Source: Coffea arabica
Taxonomy: Eukaryota; Streptophyta; Magnoliopsida; Gentianales; Rubiaceae
Reading direction: 5' to 3'
DNA: 64,000 nucleotides
Assembly (NCBI RefSeq): GCF_036785885.1
Contig: NC_092312.1
Span: 22,586,001-22,650,000, forward strand
Numbering within the stretch: the first letter of the stretch is position 1; each line of letters starts with the position of its first letter. The notes beneath the pieces were generated by a model, which was not told where the DNA came from, made no database searches, and saw only the letters and a list, made by a program, of their open reading frames with translations. This document shows, in pieces, positions 33,901-46,502 of the stretch. The translations under genes and the position numbers were made by a program.

Positions 33901-36900
33901 TTGAGAAAATAAATACTGACCGAGATGTTGTGAACCAGGATCTGGAGTCCTTTTGAGTGTTTTCTGTTGTAGATGCATATTTTCTAAGTTGTGTGTAACC
34001 TATACTTTCTGCATTTAATAGGCTTTAAGTAATAAATTAGATGGAATATTTCTTTTTATGAATGAAATTTTTAGGTTTGAACAGATAAAGAATGTCTTAT
34101 GACTAATATAGAAGAAGAAAGAACTTGTAGAGCATTCTTGGCCATCTTGTGCCTTAAAAATCTAATCTTGAATAGAACTTATGCTTTATTGAATTGGTAA
34201 AATTGAAGCCCCAGCTAATCTAAGTGAATTTGATTAGGATTGCTTAGGGTGTAAATGTAGCTTGATCAGCCTTATAGATTTTGCTTTGCAACCCTGTGGC
34301 CCTGAAAAACACAGGGAAGAAAAACGAGGGGAAGAGAATCTTATGCTACTGCTTAATTCTGTCCTTAATTGTTTGTTCCAATATGGTCCTCTAACATGCA
34401 TTATATGTTAACTCAATCAGTTAAAGTTTTGAGGACTTTAATGTGGGGAAGTCTGTCCCGTGTATATATGTACACATTTGTATTTAAACAAACACAAACA
34501 CCTAGACATGTATACATATGCATATGCCACATGTATACATATGCATATATAGATAATTACGTGTGGGCACTTTATTTGTATATTTCACATGGCATGTGCG
34601 GTAATTGTCATAATAACTTTTGCTTACTTGTAAATTGCCAATTGCACCTTTGTTTATTCATTGTTTTGGCAGATGTTTATGGTCTTCCTTATTGTCCTTT
34701 ATTCTTTCGATCATATAGCTGGATGCGGCAGTGCTTAAATTTCAAAATCAGAAGCTCGTTGAGAAATTAGAAGCACAGAAAATCGAGATTATTGATTTCA
34801 AGGAGAAAATTGGTAAGCTGACGGTGAAACAACTGCCATATGAGAACGTTGTTGCAGTTGTCAGTAATTCCTGGGAAGAGGTATCCATCTATCTAATGTC
34901 CTTGATACTACTTTTCCAGTGTTATGTCTCATATGTCTGGACTCTAGATGGTAAGGTTTGACTCCTATTCTAATCTTTTCTTTTTCTTCTGTCTTGCAGA
35001 CTGTTAAGGACTTGGAATCACATTCTATACACACAAATGACTGTGCGAAATGTGAGCGAGGTGTCAAAGATCTACTTGTCAGAGATGGTGCAAATCCTTT
35101 GCCTTATAATGGTATCTTTCCCTTTTTCCTTTTGCCTTCTTCATAGTTGTTTCAAATATTGTCCCCATTCAGTATTGCTAATTGTTTAGCATCTCATAAT
35201 CTATAATACTTGTTGGTTGTAAGAATATTCTGCCGTGTAATAGTTTGATCAGGAACTTGGAATTTGAATGGACAGTTGTCAGGTGTCATCTAATAACCTT
35301 CTTTCGATCTGTAATAGAGATTGATTTCAGGTATATTGTTTCAGGTTGTTTCAAGTTTCAAACATGCCAATTTAGGATAAGGGTTGAGATGTATTTTTCT
35401 CAAACTTGCTTGTTTGTTAAGGTGCTTGTCATGCTCTTAGAATTTGTGATATTTTCCAAATGGTTAATGTTGCTGAGCTTTGAGGATTGGCCATAGTAAA
35501 TTAAAAACCATGCCATCAGATACCGACCCTGGCAAATTTTTTGCTGTTGCATACCTCTCACTGCCTTCTTTACCCCCACTCTATGTTGTAAAAACAGACA
35601 GACATCTGCACCACATATTATTGAATTACTAAATAGCATATCCTGTTTACCAGAAATTCATGCTTTGTCTCCAGTACTTTTTCATGTTTTCCGAGAGCTT
35701 ATTATTTTCTTTTTTTTTTTTGGTTTTTGTTTTGGGGTTATGTATTAGTTTAATTTATTCTTCTGTGATACAGTTCATGGAGAATGAAAATAAATTATTT
35801 CTTTTCATGAACTTTCTGCTTATGTTTCTGATTTAATTAATTTTATATCTTCTTTAGTTTCATGTATGCTGCTTTGATGTTTGAGTGGTTGAGCTGCATA
35901 CATAACAAAGCTGTTGCTGATGTGCATTGTTCCTTTTCTTAGGCGGTGGTTCTTCTCCTAGTGACACCTTTTCTTCAAGGGATGCTTCACCTGATGATGC
36001 TTTGTTAAGCCGGCTTTTAGTGACAGGAGCAACTGAAAGTAGTTCTACCTGTAACGTCACAAACAATACAGAAGAGGGTAATCATGAAGACAGCAAAAAG
36101 ATCAGGAACACATTGCATACAATTCTAGCTGCCGTTGATCATCAATGGAAGTTAAAGGATAATTTATGCAGTACAGCTTTGAGTGCATTTTCTGAAGATG
36201 GTAAGATAAATTCTATGTACTGTTTTACTTGAAGATAATCCAACCATGTTGCTTTACCAAAATTTTCAGGGTTTAATGTGTTAATCAAGACTAGATGTCT
36301 CCCTCTACTTCAGGATCACACCGGCAAAGGACATCTCTAGACTTGCAGGCAGAAGTTAAGAATGTAAGAATGAGTATAGGCAATCTTCATTCAAAGCACA
36401 AATCATTGGCTTTTGAACTGCAAAAGCACAAGGATTCAGAGGCAAAGAGTAAAGCTGAACTGAAGCATTTAAGAGGTGCATTTTGTCTGTTTCATGGAGA
36501 TATAGATGTTTTTCACTTTTTTGTTGGCAATGTTCCAAGATCTTTTTGATTCATCCAAGCGGTTTACTTACAGTTATACTTGGCTTTCTTTCTGATTATC
36601 CTTGTGGTATGGCATTGATGGATTATTTATGTTGAGAGTACCATGAATAGCTCTTTTTGGCTTTATGTTGTTCCTCGTTTATGATTATCTTGTGACCTAC
36701 TCCATATAGATTGTTGGGAACATTGTATTCATAAGTTAGGGCTATTAAAGTAACTTTATTTCTTTTTTGTATAAAATGATTTCCTCCTTTTCTTTTTTGT
36801 TTCCTTTCAACCAATAGTTACAGGGATACATGTAAAATATCTTTTTGGTCACGAATCTTTTTTGTAGTGATTCATCTTTTTGTTTGTCTATGTAAAGAGG

Positions 36901-39900
36901 AGTTGGAAAGTACTATAGCAGAACTTGAGGAAAGTAATCATCAATTAGCAGTTCTAAAAGCAGAAAAAGATGCAGGAAAGGGGCCAATTTTCCCCATCCT
37001 TAATCTGGGTAATAAGGCTGTTGCTGTTGACAAGTCCAGAGATAAAGAAAAGGATCTGCAGGACATGGAGTCAGCACTTAGCAACTTATTGGTAATCCAC
37101 CATGCTTTCTATATGACGTGTGGTATTGGGCAACTGGTTAATTATATTTGACTCATTTGATATGTGATCAGGATCAATCGTCTTGTCGGCTATTAGAACT
37201 GAAGCGTCTTCATGAAGAAAGGATAGATGTATTGAAGCACTTATCCACTTTGCAGGTTTGCTGGCTTTTTGTTCCACTAAGAAATTGCAAAATTTTGATC
37301 TTGTTGGTTTGCTCTTTTCCATTGTACTCACTGATGAATGGATTTTAATCTTAGCAGAACACTTTGAAAAATATCAAGTCAATTTGCTCTTCACAAGCTT
37401 ATCTCCTTTTGAAAGATCAAGCTACGAAGGTTAAAGCAGATATAGTCCAATATCAAGCACTCTATGAGAAACTACAGGTTGTAGCTGGTCGGTAGTTTCA
37501 TTTACATCTCATTTCCGTTTTTTATCAAGAGGAATTTGCTCTTATTCTGGTTCTTTACTTGTTCTGACTATTAGGTTGAGAAAGACAATTTGGCCTGGAG
37601 GGAAAAGGAAATGCATTTGAGAGTTGAATTGCTCGATATTAACCATCGATCTGCCTCTGTTGCTGATTTGAGGATCACTGAGCTGGAAAAAGGGATACAG
37701 AAGTATATAAATGAAAAAAATCTTATTGAAGTCAAGCTGGAAGAAGCATTAAGAGAACCCAGTATGAGGCATCCATTGTTTCTATGAAATTCATTTCTTC
37801 AGTGATTGGTGTGTCTTGTACAGCACAGATAATTCTGATTGATATTCATTCCTTTCAGGTAGAAAAGAAATCATTGCAAAGTTCAAAGCTTTGGTTTCTT
37901 CATTTCCTGTGGAAATGGGCCATATGCAGAGTCAGCTGAGTAAATACAAAGAGACAGCTACTGATATTCATACTCTACGTGCTGATGTTAAATCTCTGTC
38001 TAGTATTCTTGAGCAAAAGGTGGCTATTATTACATTGTAGTCTTGTACTTTCCTACCCCTCACATGCGCAAGGACCCCAAAATTTACCGATCGTTGAATT
38101 TTATATGTTGCCTTGCATTTATGTAGGCCAAACATTTGGGAAAATTGTCTGCTAGGTCAGCTGAGCAAGCCGCTAGCATTCTAAAGTTACAGGCCGTAGT
38201 AAGATATCTTCTTGTAAATTATGTCAAACTTACTTCCATTTCGTCAATATGTCTGGGCCAAATATATTCCTGCTGTGTGATTTCTGGTGCTAATTGTTGG
38301 GTCTGTCCTGGGCCTAACATTTGAATATTTTTCATTAAAGATGCTGTTGCCTGATTTACTTTTTGGTAATTCAGTTTAGATTTGGTCGATGCTTCTAAAA
38401 TAGCCCGGTGATTTTATTGTACTCTTGCAATATATGTTTCTGGTTCTCTTGTTAGCTAATTTTTTCGTTAAAAGTGGTAAAAGAAACACTAACAAACTAA
38501 TTCTGACGGGAACTTTGCAAATGATTTAGTTGCAATATATGATCGTCTGAAATGAGGTGGTTGTTACCGGTGTGTTGTTGATTATGGAGATAACCATGGT
38601 AGTAAACCTTCCTTAACATGTGGTGCTTTTGGTGAATTGAGTTACTGAATTACTGGGGAGCTTCCAAACAGATATTAAATTATAGAAAAAGAAAAACATA
38701 GTGTGTGTTTGGATATGAGATTATTTGGAATAATACTATAGCACTTTTGTGATGTGATATATTTGAGATAAAAAGGTTCTTGGAATTTGTGTTTTTGATG
38801 CGAGGATAATATTTAAAATATTTTTTTCCTAAATTATGCTATCCAAACAGACCTATAGTGTTGTACAAGTCTATGGAAGAGGCATGTTAAGGAATGTAAG
38901 CATGAAAAATGTTAATACACGTACTCATAAATTAAAAAGGAAAAAAAACTACTTGCAATCTTAAGTATGTATCGTAGCTTATTCATCTACATTACTTTTC
39001 CCCTGAGATGAGTTGGTTATTTGTATGACTAAATGATTGTGGATCCAGGAATGGAATTGCAAGTAGTCTTGGTCTAAGGTGGATTACTGAGAGGGGTATC
39101 TAACTTTTTATATTGCTTAGAGACGAAGGAACAGTTTTAATTGAAGGAACTTTTGAGCTGTAAACTTCACATCATTGAATAATTTTAGTTCCATGAAGGG
39201 TCTTGAAATCTGCCATTAGTTTGTGAAAATCTGTGCACTTTCCGGAATGTTGTGGATGGTCAAAGATGAGGGTGTTGTTCATCACAATGAATGTTCAAAA
39301 GTAATACAAAAATTGAAAGAGGCTTTTGGGCGGGTGTTTTTCCATCTTGATCTGAAATGGGCAGCCATCCTGATGTTGTAAATTGTGAGAGGGTGAGAGA
39401 TAATTAAAATTAAGAGGCAATGTATGAAACATATTTGTCATGATATATATCTTTGATATCTAAATGCAAAATCTACCAGCCATGATGGTCTTATGAAAGA
39501 ATGGAGATAAAGTAATTGTGGCAAGTTTTTTCAGGAGAAAAAGGAAGATAACATCAGTAGAGAATCATATCGAGTCTAGTCTTAATCTTCATTGCCAGTT
39601 TCTTTTGGTTTTTTAGTTCTGTTTTCGCGTTTAGTTTGTTTTTGACATGTTGCTTATGCTTGCAACCTCCTTGGGGGACTTTCTCCCTCATTTTTTCCCC
39701 GCTTATTTATGCATACCTCGTATATTTCTCTTTCAATGAGTTTTGGAAAAATAAGTTTCTTCTCTTTGGTTAATGGGATGTTGCTTTTCAAGTTTAAGGA
39801 AAGAGTTGAGGTTGGACAGTAGGTATACTTGCATTCATATTCTAGAACTTGTGGAGTTCCTTTTCAACAAATATTTCTTGTTGCATGTAACAGAAAGTTT

Positions 39901-42900
39901 CTTGTTGCAGGTCCATGATTTGAAGGAGAGTGATAAGGAATTGAAACTCATTTTGCAAATGTATAGACGTGAATCAATTACTTCAAGGTTAGTGTGTCTT
40001 GATGAGTTACTTTTCATTTTTTTATATCTCATTGTACTACATTGGAGGTTTTCTCTGCATTAGCTTTTTATCAGAAGTCAGCTTTTCTGATGGTAACTTC
40101 TATTCATTGATAAAATTAGAGAACTGAAAGTTCTTCTCCTTTTGAGATCAGGCAGGTCAAGTGTTAAGGCTTAAGGCATCAGTTTGGATGAAAATCAGAT
40201 TGCACTCATCGAGATTAGTGTTCTTGTCAATGAAACGAGGATACAAGTGGCCACTTTGGTTTTCAATAAATATTTCAAATGATCAATGTGAAATCTCTCT
40301 CTCTTAGGGTTTCTATAGTTGGTTGTATAATGATTGCTATGCTGTCTATTGGGCTGCATGTTCTTATAGCTGTTAGGGCTAGATGGTAGCATGTTGGAGC
40401 TTCCTATAGATTAAGTATGAATTGATGAGGTAGCTTTGCGGTGATTAGCTCATGGAATCAATACATGCCAAGAGCCCGTGTCGGTAAAATGGGTTAAGGC
40501 TGTGAGAGTTTTCTTTTCTAGAACCCATGATATCTAAACAATGATGGCTATGCTGTCTATCGGGCTGCATGTTCTTATAGCTGTTAGGGCTAGACGGTAG
40601 CATGTTGGAGCTTCCGATAGATTAAGTATGAATTGATGAGGTAGCTTTGCGGTGATTAGTTCATGGAATCAATACATGCCAAGAGCCCGTGTCGGTAAAA
40701 TGGGTTAAGGCTGTGAGAGTTTTCTTTTCTAGAACCCATGATATCTTAACAATGATGGCTATGCTGTCAATTGCCTGCATGTTCTTACTGCCAATGATAT
40801 AGGGGCTAGATGGTAACTATAGAAGCGTCACAGAAATTGTCGAGTATGTAATTGATGAGGTAGCTCTGCAGGAGTAGTTTGTGGAATCAGTACTGCAATG
40901 ACCCTGTGTTGTTATAAGTGGGTTAAGGCTGTTAACAGTTTGTCTTTGCTAGATCCCATGATTGTTTGAGAGGGTACAGGTTATCTTTTTAATGCTTTTT
41001 CTGGTCCTTTATTATAAGAAAATTTTCAGTGTTTGGCCCTGAATATGGTACTCGGTCTCAAATTGTGCTGTCGTCTGACCAGGCTGTGAGTATAAGCGAA
41101 GTGAGAAACTTGCTGTTTCCATTACAATAATTTGTTGAATTGAAAATCTATAGGTGTAGATGGTTGGCCAGTTACTGTTTTCAGCCCATAATTTGTACAT
41201 GTAAGTGAATTCTGTTGCAAGGGATTCTATGAAAGGATAGCATGTTGATATCTGACGAATGAAATATGATATCAAATTTTTGAATTTATCACGGGGATGC
41301 TAGTATGATTCCTGCCAATTTTTAATTGACAAAATACATTTCTTCTATATCTTGGTTTAAATATTAAGTTATGGCTTTTTTCCCTTTGCTTATGATTGAT
41401 GTAGTATGGTTGCATTGTTAACCATTCTGATGATATGCCTGAGGAAACCCTAATGGTCCAGAATTGACCTTTGCGTTGCTAAGCAACTAAGCGACATGGT
41501 GATCCAGTGTATAATCTGTTCCTAGTGGATGTTTGGATTATGCTTGATTTTACATTTAGAAGATCCATTTGGTTTTTTGTGAAACATACCCGGCTAGAAT
41601 CCTCCTTGTGGTATTATTTTGGGTTTCCGTTAAATCGTGTGGTTGCTTTAAAATGAGTGCAGGGATGTCCTTGAAGCTAGAGATTCTGAATATAAGGCTT
41701 GGGCTCATGTACAGAGCCTGAAGACCTCTCTTGACGAACACAACTTGGAGTTGCGAGTTAAAACTGCTATTGAAGCTGAGGCTACATCCCAGCAAAGGCT
41801 AGCTGCCACTGAAGCTGAAATTGCTGAGCTCAGACAGAAGCAGGAGGCTTCTAAAAGGTCTTGTTATATCCTGTTGACGCTTACTTTAATGTGATTTGCT
41901 TTTCTTATTTCATATTATCTGAGAACTGGTTAGCTGAATGAGATTCATTGGTTTTGTCTTTGAGAAGTCCTTCCTCGTCGAATCATCGGTGTGAATTGTT
42001 ATTGGAAAACTACCGTGGTATGGTGATGTTGACTGTAAATTACCATGGTATGGTAATGTAAAATGTTGATTGTAAATCATTTACCATGGTATGGTATGAG
42101 CCAAGAATATCTATGGTTCTTCTTTGAGAGCCAATATAACGTAATGTAGTATATCTATATGAAAGATGAAATTTAACTTGAACATCTATGCTCCATTCTT
42201 ACCTGGTTTCTGTTATTAATTTTTTTGGGTATACCATGTTTCTTCAAGGTATGATGAACTTAACTTCTTCAAGTTTGGGTGAAGTCTGTTTACCTTTTTT
42301 TTTTTTTGGCTATGGTTGATGCTATGTTTCTTGTGCCCTTTTTTTGTGCTAGTAATTGGAAATATCAAAAATTGTTCATTACTAAGAATGTGCATCAAAC
42401 TGCTAAAAGATCATATACACTTAATGAAGAAAACCTCTAATAATTTTACTTTTCTAGCATTTTACCATTTATGTTTTTATGTCAATCAGTAACCTGACAG
42501 GTTGTCAGTTTGATGCTCTTACAGGGAAGAATCAAAACTTTCTGGGGTTGTGAAATCCAGACATGAAGAGACAGACGCCTATCTTTCTGAGATAGAGGTT
42601 ATTCCTTTGGTGTCATAGCACAAGCACTTATATCCTCTACATCCAAAGTAGATATTGAAAATATTCGTTTCTTGTGCTTCAGACTATTGGGCAGGCCTAT
42701 GATGATATGCAAACTCAAAACCAACAGTTGTTGCAGCAAATCACAGAGAGGGATGACTATAATATAAAGGTAATTAGTCAAGCAAAACCATAAACCAAGC
42801 CTTATTTGTAGTTTTTCTTTTATTTGTACTGTGTGAGATGGGATCTATTTAATGTTGATAATTGTAGCCTTTGAAAATCACCTACTTCAAACTTCTGGAA

Positions 42901-45900
42901 TGAGCTTACTTTGTTACTTTTTTAAGTTAAGTGCTTGAAACGTGAACTTTTTGCACGTCTTTTTCAACAAAAAGATTTTTCATCGCATAAGTAAAGCAGG
43001 AGAGTTTAGTATGATAACTTTTTTTTTTTTGGAACTTGTACCTGGAAATAATTGATGTATGGTGAGATTTTGAGTTCAATAATAGTTAAACCCTGAGATT
43101 AAGTAGTTTTTTGTGGAAAGATGAATGCTAAATAGAGAATTACGGAGTGCGATGACTGGTTAAGCAAACACTTTCTATGAAGTAACGGCTAGACTTTTTT
43201 GTGAACTTCTATGTTGCTGATCCGAAATTGTTACACATTTTTTCTTCTGTTGACTGAGCTGATTGGATGAGTCATAATGCGGTTATCCTGAACATTATAG
43301 GCTTTTCCACAACTGCTTCTGTTTTCTTTAAGCTGATTTATTTTGAATGTTTTGGAAAGCTAGCAGCTGCTTTTAAAAGAGAATTGTAGTTGGTCAGAAC
43401 CAGCTTTTTTCACCTTAAGATGAGCTGAAGTAGAAACTGTGTTCAGTTAAGAACCCCTCAAAATGGCTTATAGCTTTAAAATACAAAAAGCTATATTCAG
43501 CTGGTTATTACTTGTTCAGGACACGCCAAGTACAGTTTGACTTGTGATCAACATTGTTGTTGTGCTAATTTAGACTCTCTTCCTCCTTAATCTGAGAATT
43601 TTCTCCTTCTGGGAATGTTTGTTTGCTTTTTGCTGCAAATATTTCTGAGTGCTTAACTTAAACCTCCACTTGGACCTCTCATTGTGTTATCCAAATGTTC
43701 ACTTGTCCGATAACATGGTTAGCGAAATATTCTTTTCAAGGACATCTTCTCATGATTTATTTTCTCGAAGCAATATGTGCAGTTTTCTTATTATAAATAT
43801 TAGTATCTATATTTTATTTAGTGTTAACGGGTTCTATCTCAGCTTGTTATAGGAGGAGTGCGAACAAGACAGCTTGGGGATGGCCTGCTCATGGAGAAAC
43901 AGGCTATAGAGAGAGCAATTCAGCAAGCCAATACTTCTGTCGATTTTCAGAATCTGAAAGTTGCAAGATTTGAGGACCAGGTAATGTAGTTTCAGTAACC
44001 ATAAACAAGAAAAAGGCAATTATTCTTATATAGTGTCAATTGGATATTCAAAAAATAAAAATAGAAAAAAAATTCAAGTGGTTTTACTTCCTTTGCAGTT
44101 AAAAATGTGCTCAGATCATGTTCAGAGGCTGGCAGAAAACAGGGTGAAACTTACAGTTTCTCTTGAAAATAACCAAAAGAAGGTAATAGACATCCGGAAA
44201 TCAGCACAGCAACTGAGAGAAACGATAGAAGATTCACAGCCGAAGGTTGACAGTAACCGTGTGGATCTTGCTGAGGTGCAAATAGAGACAGAGAGAGAAA
44301 GGTGGTTAGACGTTACTCTCCATTTTCATTCCTGCTTTTTTGTGGACTTGAACTTTCATTTGGTATTGACTACTTTTTTTATTGAATGCTGGTTCTTTGG
44401 CTAGATTTAAGAGGAAGAGGGAGGAAGAAGACCTAGAATTTGCTAGGTCAAAAGTTTCTCGTCTCAAATCACAGGTAGAGGGGTCATCAGTCGTTGATAA
44501 ACTTCGGCAGGAAGTCAGAGAATACAGGGAAATACTTAAGTGCAGCATCTGTCTTGACAGGCGGAAAGAGGTATTGCTCTTCTTTATTCTTTTTTTTACC
44601 TTTTCTAAGCTAGTCTGCTATTGGTCTTGATTGGCTTGTGGAAAAAGAGTAGGCTGGTTTTGTTGCCTGGACTTGACACTTTACCGTGGCGTACCTTTGT
44701 TGACATGAAATGACATGGGTGCTATGTGTAAATCCATAGCAGATCTGAGCATGCATCAGTGGGCACTTCGACTTTCATATATAAAATTGATGCTCGAGCA
44801 TACATTGAATAGGTAGTGTTGCAATGAGAGGCAGTGTAAGGTTGCAACATGACAAGAAATCTCGAGACTCCTATTGGTTTGAGATTTATATGCCTGGTGG
44901 GTGACGTGAGAGTGAAAGGATTGCTATATCTGTCTCTAATTGAAGACTAATATTAATCACTTCCGATTAATTATGAAGCATCATAATCAACTCTTGTTTC
45001 TATTGAAGTTGCACACGTTTTTTTAGGTTTATTTGTAGGCATTCACAGATAACTTATTGTGTTGTCTACTATAATCTGTTCCTAGACCAACTAACACAAC
45101 CTTGCGAAAATTATTTTATTTGGTTATTTTGCTAAGAAGGTACCCACACAAAAGAAAAATTAGTGAAGTCTATGGGCGTTTTCAAATATATATCTCAAAT
45201 GATGGATGGATATGTGCTGCTTATCTTCCCTGCCCACTCTCCGGCACCGTATCCTCATGTTATAAAATTATCAAATCTGATGCTTGGAGATGTTCCCACA
45301 CCTGACACCTCTACTGGATTCTGTCTAGTATAGGGCTGCATGGCCTCTATTGAGCATTTTGAGGATTGCATTTCATTAGATTGCACTGTTACTGATCAAA
45401 TGTGGGGCACAGATGATCTCTTGGATTAATACATTTGTTGCTGCTGCAAGATGTGCAGAGGGCAAGCCAAGCTTTATACAATGTGTTTTCTATGTTATGG
45501 CATTATATATTCATCCTGTCTAGGTTTCAAGCATCAATTAGGTTTGACAACTCACTCAAAACAAGAATTTACTGTCATTCTAGTTTGTGTTTATGAATTT
45601 TGTTCTCACTGCTTCATGATGGACTTGGATTTAATAAGATTGAGCATTAAATAAGTCTTTAGTTGTGTTGCTTAAATTTAGTAAGATTCAGCATAGATTC
45701 AAGTCATTAGTTGTGTTATGCGACCTTTGATTCTGGGCCCATCCTCTAATATGGACAGCTTGGTTATCCAATCCATGTATTGCGCTTGGTTTTTTTTTTT
45801 TTTTTTTTTTTTGGTATTGACTGATACAAGAAATGTGTATGCTTACCTTTTGAACTTTGAACTGTAGACAGAAACAAAAGATCTCATATTCCATGTGTTT

Positions 45901-46212
45901 TTTAAGGTTATCTGAATCATGAGTAAACAAAATGTTGTCTCAAGGATCTTGGTCAATAGATAGGATAAAAGATGTGAGGAAAGATTTGCTTTTGCAAAGT
46001 GGATGAGTAATTATAATTAATTTTATGGTTTTCTTGTTTTCTCTTGTTGTTTGAGGACTAACTTCTTGGTTTCATTTCAGGTTGTTATAGCAAAATGCTA
46101 TCATCTGTTCTGCAATTCCTGCGTTCAAAAGATTATTGAGACGCGTCACCGCAGATGCCCAGTATGTTCAGTGAGTTTTGGGGCTAATGATGTAAAACCT
46201 GTTTACATCTGA
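30910..46212 (+). CDS. HUB1: HUB1-type BRE1 E3 ubiquitin ligase for histone H2B, 19 exons
   Basis: Exons: 30910-31020, 34719-34880, 35000-35111, 35943-36200, 36314-36475, 36898-37091, 37172-37255, 37358-37477, 37575-37761, 37859-38019, 38127-38198, 39911-39987, 41663-41857, 42525-42597, 42683-42769, 43843-43980, 44099-44301, 44405-44570 and 46081-46212. All junctions are GT-AG and in phase; the product is 897 residues, close to the 878 or so of Arabidopsis HUB1. The start MGSTGEADRKRRQFSSISP is the HUB1 signature, unlike HUB2. Residues 40-840 are almost all heptad-rich coiled coil. The C3HC4 RING is C845, C848, C860, H862, C865, C868, C880, C883, split between exons 18 and 19, and the protein ends NDVKPVYI. 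It should act in the nucleus, with HUB2, to monoubiquitinate H2B during transcription, affecting dormancy, flowering and defence. Introns 1 (3.7 kb), 11 (1.7 kb) and 12 (1.7 kb) are large and hold repeats. Exon 6's acceptor (…GTAAAG) is the least typical junction. Confidence 0.95.
38702..38853. mobile_element. MITE in HUB1 intron 11, about 152 bp
   Basis: The ends TGTGTGTTTGGATA and, on the minus strand, GGTCTGTTTGGATAG form imperfect terminal inverted repeats; the middle (TTTGAGATAAAAAGGTTCTTGG) resembles the MITE at 21230-21361. It is flanked by ATAG on both sides, which may be the target duplication or chance. It belongs to the same TTTGGAT-ended group of small elements. Confidence 0.6.
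40330..40970. repeat. Three tandem copies of a 211-bp unit in HUB1 intron 12
   Basis: The word GCTATGCTGTC begins at 40336, 40547 and 40758, exactly 211 bp apart each time. Copies 1 and 2 are nearly identical over the whole unit (for instance CATGCCAAGAGCCCGTGTCG in both); copy 3 is much more diverged and has small insertions and deletions. No reading frame or structure is evident. Confidence 0.9.
42011..42100. repeat. Repeated palindromic motif in HUB1 intron 13
   Basis: Three copies of a motif centred on TACCATGGTATGGT, the first as TACCGTGGTATGGT, are separated by related spacers containing GTTGACTGTAAAT. ATACCATGGTAT-type sequence is self-complementary. Function is unknown. Confidence 0.75.
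45791..45812. repeat. Poly-T tract in HUB1 intron 18
   Basis: Over 20 consecutive T. It sits inside the 1.5-kb intron that separates the two halves of the RING domain. Confidence 0.8.
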
Positions 46213-46496
46213 CCATAAATTTGAGAAATTTAAGTGACAAAGGCTAGATTGTGTTTTGATATCAGAGATTTCTCAGAGAAGTGTAGCTGGACATTGCATA
46301 AGTTCCTGGCTTATCATTGTATATTGGCAGTTGCCCGTTTGATTCTCTAGGCCACAGTTTTAGTTACTGTAGTTTCTTTCTTTCTTTTTTCCCCATATTT
46401 TTTATTCGTTTGAATGCGGGGAGCAAGCAGGTCCTTCTGATCAGTTGTTTGCAAATTGCGATAATGGTGCTAGGCTATAGTTGGCCGGATGTGCTT

Positions 46497-46502
46497 AATA
46501 AA
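46497..46502 (+). terminator. Candidate polyadenylation signal of HUB1
   Basis: AATAAA 285 bases after the stop codon. Plant signals are loose, so this is a candidate only; the 3' end could lie near 46520-46550. Confidence 0.45.
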
